Part shown: positions 1 to 8,709 of the stretch, one piece after another | How the letters are laid out: every line of letters starts with the position of its first letter | Numbering within the stretch: position 1 is the first letter of the stretch | Source: JBBDIM01 sp040880405 | GTDB lineage: Bacteria; Planctomycetota; Planctomycetia; Pirellulales; Pirellulaceae | Direction of reading: 5' to 3' | Length of the DNA: 63,755 nucleotides | Assembly: GCA_040880405.1 (NCBI GenBank) | Contig: JBBDIM010000193.1 | Coordinates: 1 to 63,755 of the forward strand | The notes under the pieces: model-generated | Database searches by the model: none | Told to the model about the DNA's origin: nothing | The model's input: the letters and a program-made list of their open reading frames with translations, nothing else | Program-made: the position numbers and the translations under genes

Positions 1-223
1 TTTTCCTTGGCCGCGCGGCCAAGGGCTTGTGGATCCCACACGAGATCCTTTGCGTATGGGTTTTTGTGAACCTTTGCACAGTCCCGCGAACGCCGAATTT
101 TCAAAGAGCAGCCCCCATTGTAACCGATGGTTCCCGGGCAATTTCCAGCGATCTTCCCCCGTCGGGCGAAAGTCGCTAAAGTCCCGCGGCTTGCCCTAGA
201 TTCTCTCCCTCGATGATCCACTC
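1..223. other. Region upstream of hsdM
   Basis: No gene is recognised here. A perfect 20-bp palindrome lies at 5-24 (arms CCTTGGCCGC and GCGGCCAAGG). It has no T-run after it on either strand, so it does not look like an intrinsic terminator; it may be the edge of a structure that belongs to sequence left of the window. Confidence 0.4.
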
Positions 224-1678
224 ATGTTTGAACAAGCCTTCAAGAATATCGACGACGTCCTCTGGAAAGAGGCGGGTTGTACTACCGAGCTCGACTACAC
301 CGAGCAAACCTCCTGGCTCCTGTTTCTCAAGTATCTCGATGGCCTGGAACAGGACCGATTCGAGGAAGCGGACCTCGATGGCAAGCGGTACACCTACATC
401 TTGGAGCCGGAGTACCGCTGGGAAAGCTGGGCCGCCCCCAAAGATAGTACCGGCAACATCGACCACAACGCCGCCCTGGTGGGGGACGACCTGGTCGAGT
501 TCGTCAATCGCCACCTGTTCCCCTACCTGCAAGGGTTCAAGGCGAAGGCGAGCGGTCCCAACACCATCGAGTACAAAATCGGCGAGATCTTTGGCGAGCT
601 GAAAAACAAAATCACCAGCGGCTACAACCTCCGCGAGATCATCGACCATGTCGACCAGCTTGAGTTTCGCTCGCAAAGCGAGAAGCACGAGCTCTCGCAT
701 CTGTACGAGGCCAAAATCAAGAACATGGGCAACGCCGGCCGCAACGGCGGAGAGTACTACACGCCCCGGCCATTGATCCGGGCGATGGTCCAAGTCACCG
801 ACCCACAAATCGGCCAGCGAATCTACGACGGGGCGTGCGGTTCGGCCGGGTTTTTATGCGAGGCGTTCGATTACCTCACCTCCGGCAAAAAGCTGAAAAC
901 CAAGGACCTCAACACCCTCCAGGAAAACACCTTCTTCGGCAAGGAGAAAAAGTCGCTCGCCTACGTGATGGGCATCATGAACATGATCCTGCACGGGATC
1001 GAGGCCCCCAACATCATCCACACCAACACCCTGACCGAGAACCTAGACGACATCCAAGACCGCGACCGGTTCGACGTCATCCTGGCCAATCCTCCCTTCG
1101 GCGGGAAGGAGCGGAAAGAGATCCAGCAAAATTTTTCCATCAAGACGGGGGAAACGGCCTTCCTATTTCTCCAGCACTTCATCCGGATGCTCAAGCCGGG
1201 TGGCCGGGCCGCGGTGGTCATCAAAAACACCTTCCTCTCCAATACCGACAACGCCTCGGTCAGCCTCCGCAAGCTGCTGCTGGAAAGCTGCAACCTGCAC
1301 ACCATCCTCGACTGCCCCGGCGGAACCTTTTTGGGGGCGGGGGTCAAAACGGTCGTGCTGTTCTTCGAGAAAGGGGCCCCGACCCGGAGCCTCTGGTACT
1401 ACCAACTAGATCCCGGCCGCAGCCTGGGCAAAACCAACCCCTTAAACGACGACGACCTGGCAGAATTCGTCAAGCTGCAAAAAAAGGGAAAAGACTCCCC
1501 CCAGTCCTGGACAATCGACGCCCAGGAGATCGACCCGAAAACCTTTGATCTCTCCGTGAAAAACGCCAACGGGCAGGAAGAAGTCATCCACCGCAGCCCA
1601 GCGGAGATTTTGGACGAGATTGAGAAACTGGACGCCGAAACCGCCGAAGTGCTGGCGGGGATTCGGGGGCTTTTGTGA
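224..1678 (+). CDS. hsdM: Type I restriction-modification DNA methyltransferase subunit M
   Basis: Modification subunit of a type I R-M system; it transfers a methyl group from SAM to adenine N6 in the site chosen by HsdS. The 484 residues match the family length. An N-terminal helical domain (about 1-165) precedes the methyltransferase core, with the SAM-binding motif DGACGSAGF near 202-210 and the adenine-methylase motif NPPFGG at 289-294; the TPRPLI segment near 180 is also typical. The stop TGA overlaps the GTG start of hsdS by four bases, which indicates translational coupling. All key residues are present, so this subunit should be active even though hsdR is broken downstream. Confidence 0.95.
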   Translation: MFEQAFKNIDDVLWKEAGCTTELDYTEQTSWLLFLKYLDGLEQDRFEEADLDGKRYTYILEPEYRWESWAAPKDSTGNIDHNAALVGDDLVEFVNRHLFPYLQGFKAKASGPNTIEYKIGEIFGELKNKITSGYNLREIIDHVDQLEFRSQSEKHELSHLYEAKIKNMGNAGRNGGEYYTPRPLIRAMVQVTDPQIGQRIYDGACGSAGFLCEAFDYLTSGKKLKTKDLNTLQENTFFGKEKKSLAYVMGIMNMILHGIEAPNIIHTNTLTENLDDIQDRDRFDVILANPPFGGKERKEIQQNFSIKTGETAFLFLQHFIRMLKPGGRAAVVIKNTFLSNTDNASVSLRKLLLESCNLHTILDCPGGTFLGAGVKTVVLFFEKGAPTRSLWYYQLDPGRSLGKTNPLNDDDLAEFVKLQKKGKDSPQSWTIDAQEIDPKTFDLSVKNANGQEEVIHRSPAEILDEIEKLDAETAEVLAGIRGLL

Positions 1679-2814
1679 GGGATGGATGGACGTACAGGGC
1701 TTTAGGGGGAATCTGTGAAAACCTAGACAAAAGACGCGTGCCGATAACGAAGAGTGACAGAGTCTCTGGCGAGTTCCCGTACTACGGGGCATCTGGAATC
1801 GTGGACTATGTCTCGGAATACCTATTCAATGAAGACCTATTACTTGTCTCAGAAGACGGCGCTAACCTTCTGGCAAGAACTTATCCGATCGCTTTCTCTG
1901 TCGAGGGTAAGGTGTGGGTCAACAACCATGCACATGTTCTGAAATTCCCTAACAAGGAATCACAGCGTTTCATGGAGTTCTATTTGAACTCTATTTCACT
2001 TGCGCCTTATGTAAGCGGAATGGCGCAACCAAAGCTTAACCAGAGATCTTTAAACTCGATTTCTGTTCCGTTCCCCCCTCTCGCCGAACAGCGCCGAATC
2101 GTGGGCATCCTGGATGAAGCGTTTGACGGCATCGCCACCGCCCAAGCCAACGCCGAACTGAACCTCCAAAACGCCCGGGCTTTGTTTGAGAGTATCCTCA
2201 ATGAAATTTTTGAAGATCCACCCCGAAGTTGGCCGCAGAAATCGCTCGGTGAACTCTCGCAAATTAACAGTGGAGGCACTCCGTTAAAGTCGACAAAGGC
2301 ATTCTGGGAACGGGGCGACATTCCTTGGTATACATCAGGTGAACTCAACACCATTTATACATCCCCGTCAAAAAAGTTCATCACGGAAAAGGGGCTTTCT
2401 CAATCCAATGCGAAAATGTTCCCGAAGGGCGCGTTGCTGATGGGAATGTACGACACGGCGGCCCTTAAAATGTCCATCCTGGATCGTAATGGAACTTTCA
2501 ATCAAGCTGTTGCGGGAATGATGCCAACAGAGAAAATCAACTTGCTCTTTTTGCTTTACGCTATTCGACACGTCCGTCCGGAAGTTCTGAAGCTTCGCCG
2601 TGGCGTTCGTCAAAAAAACCTCAGCTTGGCGAAAATCAAAGCCATCGAAGTCCGTATTCCGAGTACTGTTGTGGAACAAGAACGTGTTCTTGAAGAAATT
2701 CTGGTTATGAAGCGAAACAGCGAACGTCTCGAATCCCTCTACCAGCGCAAACTCGCCGCCCTCGACGAGCTCAAAAAATCGCTTCTCCACCAGGCCTTTA
2801 GCGGGCAGCTTTGA
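1675..2814 (+). CDS. hsdS: Type I restriction-modification specificity subunit S
   Basis: DNA-recognition subunit that pairs with HsdM and HsdR. The 379 residues hold two target-recognition domains (about 1-125 and 185-335), a central conserved helix (about 132-180, beginning PFPPLAEQRRIV) and a distal helix (about 335-379) ending HQAFSGQL. The two helices show the usual half-repeat similarity. GTG at 1675 overlaps the hsdM stop by four bases and is the natural start, giving MRDGWTYRAL. The recognition domains are visibly more AT-rich than the conserved helices and hsdM, as expected for domains exchanged by recombination. The recognised DNA site cannot be read from the sequence. Confidence 0.92.
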   Translation: MRDGWTYRALGGICENLDKRRVPITKSDRVSGEFPYYGASGIVDYVSEYLFNEDLLLVSEDGANLLARTYPIAFSVEGKVWVNNHAHVLKFPNKESQRFMEFYLNSISLAPYVSGMAQPKLNQRSLNSISVPFPPLAEQRRIVGILDEAFDGIATAQANAELNLQNARALFESILNEIFEDPPRSWPQKSLGELSQINSGGTPLKSTKAFWERGDIPWYTSGELNTIYTSPSKKFITEKGLSQSNAKMFPKGALLMGMYDTAALKMSILDRNGTFNQAVAGMMPTEKINLLFLLYAIRHVRPEVLKLRRGVRQKNLSLAKIKAIEVRIPSTVVEQERVLEEILVMKRNSERLESLYQRKLAALDELKKSLLHQAFSGQL

Positions 2815-2880
2815 GGCGGGGCTGGGCCTCGCTTCAGTCTCGCTAGGGGCGACATGGAAACAGCATTCCGGCAGGTTTTT

Positions 2881-2965
2881 GAAACGCAAAGACGCAAGGT
2901 CGCGGAGAGGGTTCACTCGCATGTCACGTCCCTGCGCCTTTTGCGTCTTTGCGTCTCTGCGTTTC
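2881..2965. repeat. Imperfect inverted repeat of CGCAAAGA words
   Basis: The arms at about 2881-2900 (GAAACGCAAAGACGCAAGG) and 2937-2965 can fold into a long imperfect hairpin. Each arm is made of short phased words (ACGCAAAG repeated). Similar words recur at 32044-32118 and 35635-35770. It lies in the 728-bp gap between hsdS and hsdR. Confidence 0.6.
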
Positions 2966-3000
2966 CAGATCTTAAAATCCGCCATGGTGATAAGCGTGTG

Positions 3001-3246
3001 GGGAGTAAAAACGGGGTCGGGAGTCTTTTTTCGAAACGTGGGCGGTGGGTAGTTGTGAAAGGGTCGCCAAAAAGAGTCCGGACCCCTTTTTTACGCGGTG
3101 CGAGCAGACGTTCATGCCAAGAGCCCAAACCGTTAAAAAGGGGTCAGGACTCTTTTCATTGTCGCTGGGAGGCGGGGCTGCGATGCCTTGTTTCTGAAAA
3201 GACTCCTTACCCCTTTTTAACTCCCGACTCTTGAATTCATGCAAAA
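3001..3246 (+). repeat. Dispersed palindromic repeat, GGGGTCAGGACTC family, copy 1
   Basis: A repeat of about 245 bp formed of two hairpins built on the word GGGGTCAGGACTCTTTT and its complement (arms near 3004-3031/3068-3094 and 3132-3157/3196-3221). An almost collinear copy lies at 38385-38635 and a single-hairpin copy at 55516-55600. The design resembles REP/BIME elements mobilised by RAYT transposases, but no transposase is encoded nearby. Confidence 0.8.
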
Positions 3247-3318
3247 TCGGCGGAAACGGAACCCGCTGCGGGCCCCGGATTTTCACTCGCGGAGGTTGAA
3301 GATGGGGCGTGTGAGGAG

Positions 3319-3392
3319 GGGGATAAGTTCAATTACGGGTGCCGCGGCCGAGGGTTCTTTTCCGCCGACTCTTTGTAATTGAACTCATCCCC
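3319..3392 (+). repeat. 74-bp palindromic repeat, GGGGATAAGTTCAATTAC family, copy 1
   Basis: Inverted ends GGGGATAAGTTCAATTAC and GTAATTGAACTCATCCCC enclose a GC-rich centre. Other copies of exactly 74 bp lie at 10125-10198, 44232-44305 (opposite strand) and 44396-44469. It sits just upstream of the hsdR start. Confidence 0.85.
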
Positions 3393-3542
3393 GTACATGG
3401 TGAGGCTGCCGACGCGCGCGGCGGCGGTCCCACGGGGGGCACTTTACCTTTTGCTAAATTGCAATCCCCCTGGTTGTCGAGTATTCTGGACAAACCGTTG
3501 CCACCAAACGACTTGCTTCTAGAATCACCCAATCGAGACCCC

Positions 3543-5934
3543 ATGAACGAGGCGGAGACCCGGGCCGAATATATTGACCCTGCCTTGCAGGCGGCCGGGT
3601 GGGGTGTGGTCGCGGAGAGCCGCGTGCGGCGGGAGTATGGGATTACCCTCGGCCGGTTGGAAGGGTTTGGCCGCCGGGCCAAGCCGCAGATCGCCGATTA
3701 CCTGCTGATCTACCGGAACACGAAACTAGGGGTGATCGAGGCGAAGGCGTGGGACAAGCCGCCGACCGAAGGGCTGGCCCAAGCCAAACAGTATGCCGCC
3801 AAGCTCGAGGTCCGCTTCACCTTCGCCACCAACGGCCAGAAGATCTACCAGGTCGACATGCGGCAAGGGACCGAAGGGGAGATCGCGCGGTTCCCCACGC
3901 CGGAAGAGCTGTGGAACGCGACCTATGCTCAGGAAAACGCCTGGCGGGACCGGTTCGCCGAGATTCCGTTTGAGGACCGGGGGGGGGTTCTTCGAGGGGC
4001 GGTATTACCAGGACATCGCGGTCGACAAGGTGTTGGAGGGGATCGCCCATGGCCGCGACCGCATTCTGCTCACCTTGGCGACCGGGACCGGCAAGACGTT
4101 CATTGCGTTTCAACTCGCCTGGAAGCTGTTCCAAAGCCGCTGGAACTTGAAGGACTGGAAAACGGGCACCCCGCCAGCGCGGCGCCCTCGGATTTTGTTT
4201 CTGGCGGATCGGAATGTTTTGGCCAATCAGGCCTTTAACAGCTTTTCGGCCTTTCCCGAAGATGCGCTGGTGCGGATCGAGCCGGGGGACATCAAAAAGA
4301 AGGGACGGGTGCCCAAGAATGGGAACCTGTTCTTCACGATCTTCCAGACCTTCATGAGCGGCCCGAAACAGGGAGGGGAGCCGTCGCCTTACTTCGGCGA
4401 GTACCCGGCCGACTTTTTCGACTTCATCGTGATCGACGAGTGTCACCGGGGTGGTGCCAAGGACGAAAGCACCTGGCGGGCGATCTTGGAGTACTTCGCC
4501 CCGGCGGTGCAGCTCGGGTTGACCGCCACGCCCAAACGGACGATCAATGCCGACACCTACAGCTATTTCGGCGAGCCGGTCTTCACCTATTCGCTGAAAC
4601 AGGGGATCAACGACGGCTTTTTGACGCCGTTCAAGGTGAAGCAGATATCGACCACGCTGGACGAGTATGTCTATACGGCGGACGACCTGGTGGAGGAGGG
4701 GGAGATCGAGGCGGGGCGACGCTACACCGAGGCGGATTTTAACCGGATCATCGAGATCCGTGCGCGGGAAGAGCACCGCGTGCGGCTGTTCATGGAGCAG
4801 ATCGACCAGCGGGAAAAGACCCTCGTCTTCTGCGCCACGCAGGAACATGCGCTCGCGGTTCGGGATCTGATCAACCAGATGAAGACCAGCAAAAACCCCG
4901 ACTATTGTCACCGCGTGACGGCCGACGACGGGGCCCGGGGTGAGCAGTACTTGAAGGCGTTTCAGAACAACGAGAATACGATCCCCACGATCTTGACCAC
5001 CTCGCAAAAGCTCTCGACCGGGGTGGATGCGCGGAACGTGCGGAACATCGTGCTGATGCGGCCGGTCAACTCGATGATCGAGTTCAAGCAGATCATCGGC
5101 CGCGGGACACGGCTATGCGAGGGGAAGAATTTCTTCACGGTGTACGACTTCGTAAAGGCCCACCAACATTTCAGCGACTCGGAGTGGGATGGTGAACCGC
5201 TGGAGCCGGAAGATTGCCCCCGCTGCGGCGAGCGCGCGTGCGTGTGCGAGCGGGCCGAGCTTCAGCCCTGCACCGAGTGCGGCCGCAGGCCATGCGAGTG
5301 CCCTTGCGCGCAGTGCGAAAAGTATCCGTGCGAGTGCCCCAAACGGCGGCGGGCCAGTGTAAAACTGGCCGACGGTAAAGAGCGGACGATCCAGCACATG
5401 ATGGTGACCAGTTACTGGCACGCCGACGGGACCCCGATGTCGGCCCAGCAGTTCATGGAAACCCTGTATGGCGAGTTGCCGGAGTTTTTCCAGAACGAGG
5501 CGGAGCTGAGGGCCTTGTGGAGCGTGCCGGACACGCGGGCCAAGCTACTGGCCGGGCTAGAGGAAAAAGGAATCGGGCCGGAGCAGTTGGCGGAGATGCA
5601 GCGGATTATCGACGCGGAAAAGAGCGACCTGTTCGACGTGCTGGCGTTTGTCGCCTACGCCCTACCGACCAAGACCCGGGCCGAGCGGGCCGAACGAGCC
5701 AAGTTAGAAATCAGCGCCCACTTCGAGGAAAAGCAGCGGGCGTTTCTCGACTTCGTGCTGGAGCATTACGTAGCGGAGGGGGTGCGAGAGCTCGACCTGG
5801 AGAAGCTAACGCCGCTGCTGCGGCTGCTTTACAACAACTCGATCTCCGACGCCCTGGCCGACCTGGGCCCGGCCAAGGAAATCCGCCGCTGGTTCACCGA
5901 GTTTCAGCGGTACCTGTATGGGCAGGCGATTTGA
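3543..5934 (+). CDS. hsdR: Type I restriction subunit R, split by a frameshift
   Basis: Translocase/endonuclease subunit of the type I R-M system. From ATG 3543 (MNEAETRAEY) the first frame runs to about 3987, encoding the nuclease domain with D52 and the E66-A-K68 motif. The rest continues one base later from 3988 (FFEGRYYQDIAV) to the stop at 5934. Rejoined, it is about 796 residues, normal for the family: Walker A ATGTGKT (about 179-185), DECH box (about 298), motif III LTATPKR, motif VI IIGRGTRL (about 517). A cysteine-rich segment (about 558-600) of CxxC-like pairs precedes the C-terminal domain that contacts HsdM. The break is one extra G in a nine-G run; this may be a phase-variable switch, a real mutation, or a sequencing error. 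Without frame correction no full HsdR is made. Confidence 0.9.
3979..3987 (+). other. Nine-G homopolymer at the hsdR frameshift
   Basis: Nine consecutive G follow GAGGACC. With eight G the reading would continue as DRGGFFEGRYYQ, which restores the HsdR frame exactly. Such tracts are prone to slipped-strand changes in vivo and to length errors in sequencing. Confidence 0.9.
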
Positions 5935-6073
5935 GATTTGTGGCTCGGTTGCGATTGCTGAACTTGGAAGGAGGGATGTTCTTTGTTCATCGTTCTTTGT
6001 TCTTCGTTCCCCCGTCATTTTGCATTTTTCAATCTCCATTACTCATTACTCATTCCCCCCATTTCCCTTCCGC

Positions 6074-7189
6074 TTACTGCAACCGCAGTTGACCTACGTA
6101 TCTCAGGAAATGCGATTCCAGCAGGTTGGGGTTTTCGCCGAAGGCGGTTTGGAAGTCGGCGAGGCGTTGTTCGGCTGGGTAGGGCTGGTCGGCTGCTCGG
6201 GTGGCGACTTTTTGTAGATATTTGGCGAACTCGCGGGGGCGGGTTTCGATCAGGTAGAAGCAGAGGGCCCAGCCTTCGCCGTAGGCGGTTGCCGGGCGGC
6301 GGAGGTAGGCCGTGTCCTCGGCGACGAAGTCCGCCAAGGAGTTCGGTTGGCGGCCCTGTTGCATGTACTGCTGGAATTCGGCCAGGCGGGTTTTTACGAT
6401 GCGGTCCGCTTGGCGGGGGAACTCGCGGCTGTTCCAGACGCCGGGCGCTTCGAACATGGTGGCGAGCCCTTCCACCAGCCATTTGGGCTGCGGGGCCAGG
6501 CGGGAGTGGACGCCCGCGTTGAAGGCGGTTTGGTGGGTCGCCTCGTGGATGAGGGTGGCCATGCTCTCTTCGGAGAATTCGAGGGCCGGGTTGATGGAGG
6601 TCATGTCGTACATCATCACGCGGTTACTGCGGGGTGAGTAAAAGCCGACCAGCCCCGGACTGACGCGGACCCCTACTTCGGCCGCCGCCTCGCGGTAGCT
6701 GGCGTAGTTGGGCATGACCACCGCAACCAAGGGAAACTCTGCTTGAGTGGTCGGGATGCCTCGGGCGGTGAAGTATTGGTGGAACGAGCGATAGAGCTGC
6801 TCGAACCGCTCGGCCCATTGTTGCCGCTGCCCGGCCGGGTGGACGACCAGGTAGTGCCCTGTGCCGGAGACTTCGAACTGGCGACCATACTCGCGGAGCA
6901 GTTGCCCCCGGACCTCCGCTTGTGAGGCGGGCCGGAAGCGGGGCTCGACCGGGGCGTAATCGGCGACATGGTTCGGATCGAGATGCCAAATTTGCCCATC
7001 CCGGCCCAACAGCCGGACCTCCTCCGCAGAAAAAAGCACCGCCGTGCCGATCAGTTCGTCCTGCTGATACCGCAATTTAATGGTGGCAGCTTGTCGATCG
7101 ACGAGTTGGCCCAAGGCGTGTGGCGGGACCAGGAGGCCAAATGCCACCGTAAAGAGTGATGCAAGGAGGGGAAAGCGGTCAATCGGCAT
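6074..7189 (-). CDS. DUF1570 family secreted protein with HExxH motif
   Basis: Planctomycete DUF1570-family protein, likely a secreted zinc-metallopeptidase-like protein of unknown substrate. The motif HEATH (about residues 215-219 from this start), followed by PKWLVEGLATMFE, has the form of a gluzincin site in which the second glutamate lies in EGLA. The start at 7189 gives a good signal peptide (MPIDRFPLLASLF, hydrophobic core, then HALGQ); an in-frame ATG at 7231 would add 14 residues with no signal-like character. It is divergent from the next gene. A peptidase role is inferred from the motif only. Confidence 0.82.
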   Translation of the reverse strand: MPIDRFPLLASLFTVAFGLLVPPHALGQLVDRQAATIKLRYQQDELIGTAVLFSAEEVRLLGRDGQIWHLDPNHVADYAPVEPRFRPASQAEVRGQLLREYGRQFEVSGTGHYLVVHPAGQRQQWAERFEQLYRSFHQYFTARGIPTTQAEFPLVAVVMPNYASYREAAAEVGVRVSPGLVGFYSPRSNRVMMYDMTSINPALEFSEESMATLIHEATHQTAFNAGVHSRLAPQPKWLVEGLATMFEAPGVWNSREFPRQADRIVKTRLAEFQQYMQQGRQPNSLADFVAEDTAYLRRPATAYGEGWALCFYLIETRPREFAKYLQKVATRAADQPYPAEQRLADFQTAFGENPNLLESHFLRYVGQLRLQ

Positions 7190-7391
7190 CGGCTTTCGGC
7201 CTAAGGAGGAGGAGGCTGGAGGCATTGTCATACTGAGAAGTTTAGGTCGAATACGCTATTTAGGAAGGACGGTGAGGTGGCTAACGTAATTTTTGAAAAA
7301 ACCCTGGAACGCGGGGCGGAAAAGCTTTACAATGATCGCTCTTGTTCGAAACGTGTTTCACTATCTTTTCCTACGCTTTAAGTCCTCTCTG

Positions 7392-8675
7392 ATGCCTAAA
7401 ATGCGTGCCCCCCTGGCTTGCCTATTGGTTTGCGCGGTCTTTTCGACCGTGTGGGGGGATGATGGTTTAGCCCAATCGGCCCGGTTTTTGGTCCGGCAAT
7501 TGGATGGCAACGCGCTCGCAGAGCGGAACGAGGCGGAGCAAAAGCTGGTGGACTTGGGGCCGGGGGTTCTTCCGCATTTGCCGGAAGTAACGGCGGGCAC
7601 CCCGGCGGAAGTGAAGGTCCGGCTGGGCCGAATCCGGACGACGCTAGAGCAGCAACGGGCCGATCGGGCGACCCAGCCCACCCACCTCACCTTGCAAGTA
7701 TCCGACGCGCCACTGGCGGAGGTGCTGGAGCATATCAAGCAACAGACCGGCAACCAGGTAATCGACTACCGCCGTAATTTCCGGCAGGACGACGCCGAGA
7801 TTCAGGTGAGCCTCGACTGGGAAAACGTCCCCTTCTGGCAGGCGATCGACGACCTGCTGGCGCAAGCCAACCTGCGGGCCTACCACCGCAGCGGCCAGGC
7901 CAATGTGCTGACGGTGGTCTCCGCGGCCGGCTTGGAAAGGGAGCGGCAGGTCGAGCCGGGCTACAGCGGGATTTTCCGCTTGCAGCCGACGCGGATCGAT
8001 AGCTTCCGCGATTTGGAATCAGGCCAGGCGGGGAGTCGGCTCAGCCTGCAGGTGACTTGGGAGCCCCGGGTCACCGTCATCACGCTTTCGCTGCCGCTGG
8101 AGGGCGTGCGGGTGGTGGATGATCGGGGCGAGGCGATCGAGCTGGAACGCAGCGCGGGGTCGTTAACCGCCGAGGTGCCGCAAGGGGCGGGCTCGGTGAC
8201 GTTGACGCTCAACCTGCCTGGCATCGACCGCGGGTCGCGGCGAATCGAAAAACTGAGCGGCAAGCTGGAGGCCCTCGTGCCGGGCGGGGTGGAGGTGTTT
8301 ACCTTCGACAACCTGGCAACCGCGCGGAACGAGCGGCAGAGCAAAGGGGACGTGGAGGTGACGCTGCAAACCTTCGCCCAAATCGACAAGCTGCACGATG
8401 CGCGGGTGTTGGTTCGCTTGGCGGGCGAGCAGGGAGCCCTGCAATCGCATCGCGGCTGGATCTACAACAATCCGGTTTATTTGCTCGGCCCCGAGGGGGA
8501 GCGGATCCAGCGGGTGGGGTTCGAGGACTACGAGCGCAGTGTCGACTCGATCGGCCTGGCGCACAAGTTTGTGTTGGAACACGAGGCGGACCAATACCAG
8601 TTGGTCTACGAAACTCCGGCGTCGATTGTGACATTGCCGCTGGACTTTGAAATTACCGAGATACCTCTTCCTTAA
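7392..8675 (+). CDS. Secreted protein with STN-like short domain
   Basis: About 427 residues with a signal peptide starting MPKMRAPLACLLVC, so ATG 7392 is preferred over upstream in-frame ATGs at 7293 and 7332. The region around residues 100-170 (VLEHIKQQTGNQVIDY, then FWQAIDDLLAQANL) resembles the secretin/TonB short N-terminal (STN) fold found in many planctomycete envelope proteins. The C-terminal half has beta-rich repeats and no recognised catalytic motif. The next gene begins 34 bp after this one on the same strand and encodes a periplasmic-type folding factor, so the two may be co-transcribed. The specific function is unknown. Confidence 0.75.
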   Translation: MPKMRAPLACLLVCAVFSTVWGDDGLAQSARFLVRQLDGNALAERNEAEQKLVDLGPGVLPHLPEVTAGTPAEVKVRLGRIRTTLEQQRADRATQPTHLTLQVSDAPLAEVLEHIKQQTGNQVIDYRRNFRQDDAEIQVSLDWENVPFWQAIDDLLAQANLRAYHRSGQANVLTVVSAAGLERERQVEPGYSGIFRLQPTRIDSFRDLESGQAGSRLSLQVTWEPRVTVITLSLPLEGVRVVDDRGEAIELERSAGSLTAEVPQGAGSVTLTLNLPGIDRGSRRIEKLSGKLEALVPGGVEVFTFDNLATARNERQSKGDVEVTLQTFAQIDKLHDARVLVRLAGEQGALQSHRGWIYNNPVYLLGPEGERIQRVGFEDYERSVDSIGLAHKFVLEHEADQYQLVYETPASIVTLPLDFEITEIPLP

Positions 8676-8709
8676 TTCAGTCTCATTATCGGCCGGGAGC
8701 ATCGGAACC

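Noticed and set aside
3543..3990. Separate small gene before the helicase part of hsdR
   Set aside because: Its protein is the nuclease domain of HsdR and joins the next frame exactly at the G tract, so it is one split gene.
3817..5007. Long open frame antisense to hsdR
   Set aside because: Lies completely inside the helicase coding region, no homology-like motifs, typical GC-rich antisense opening.
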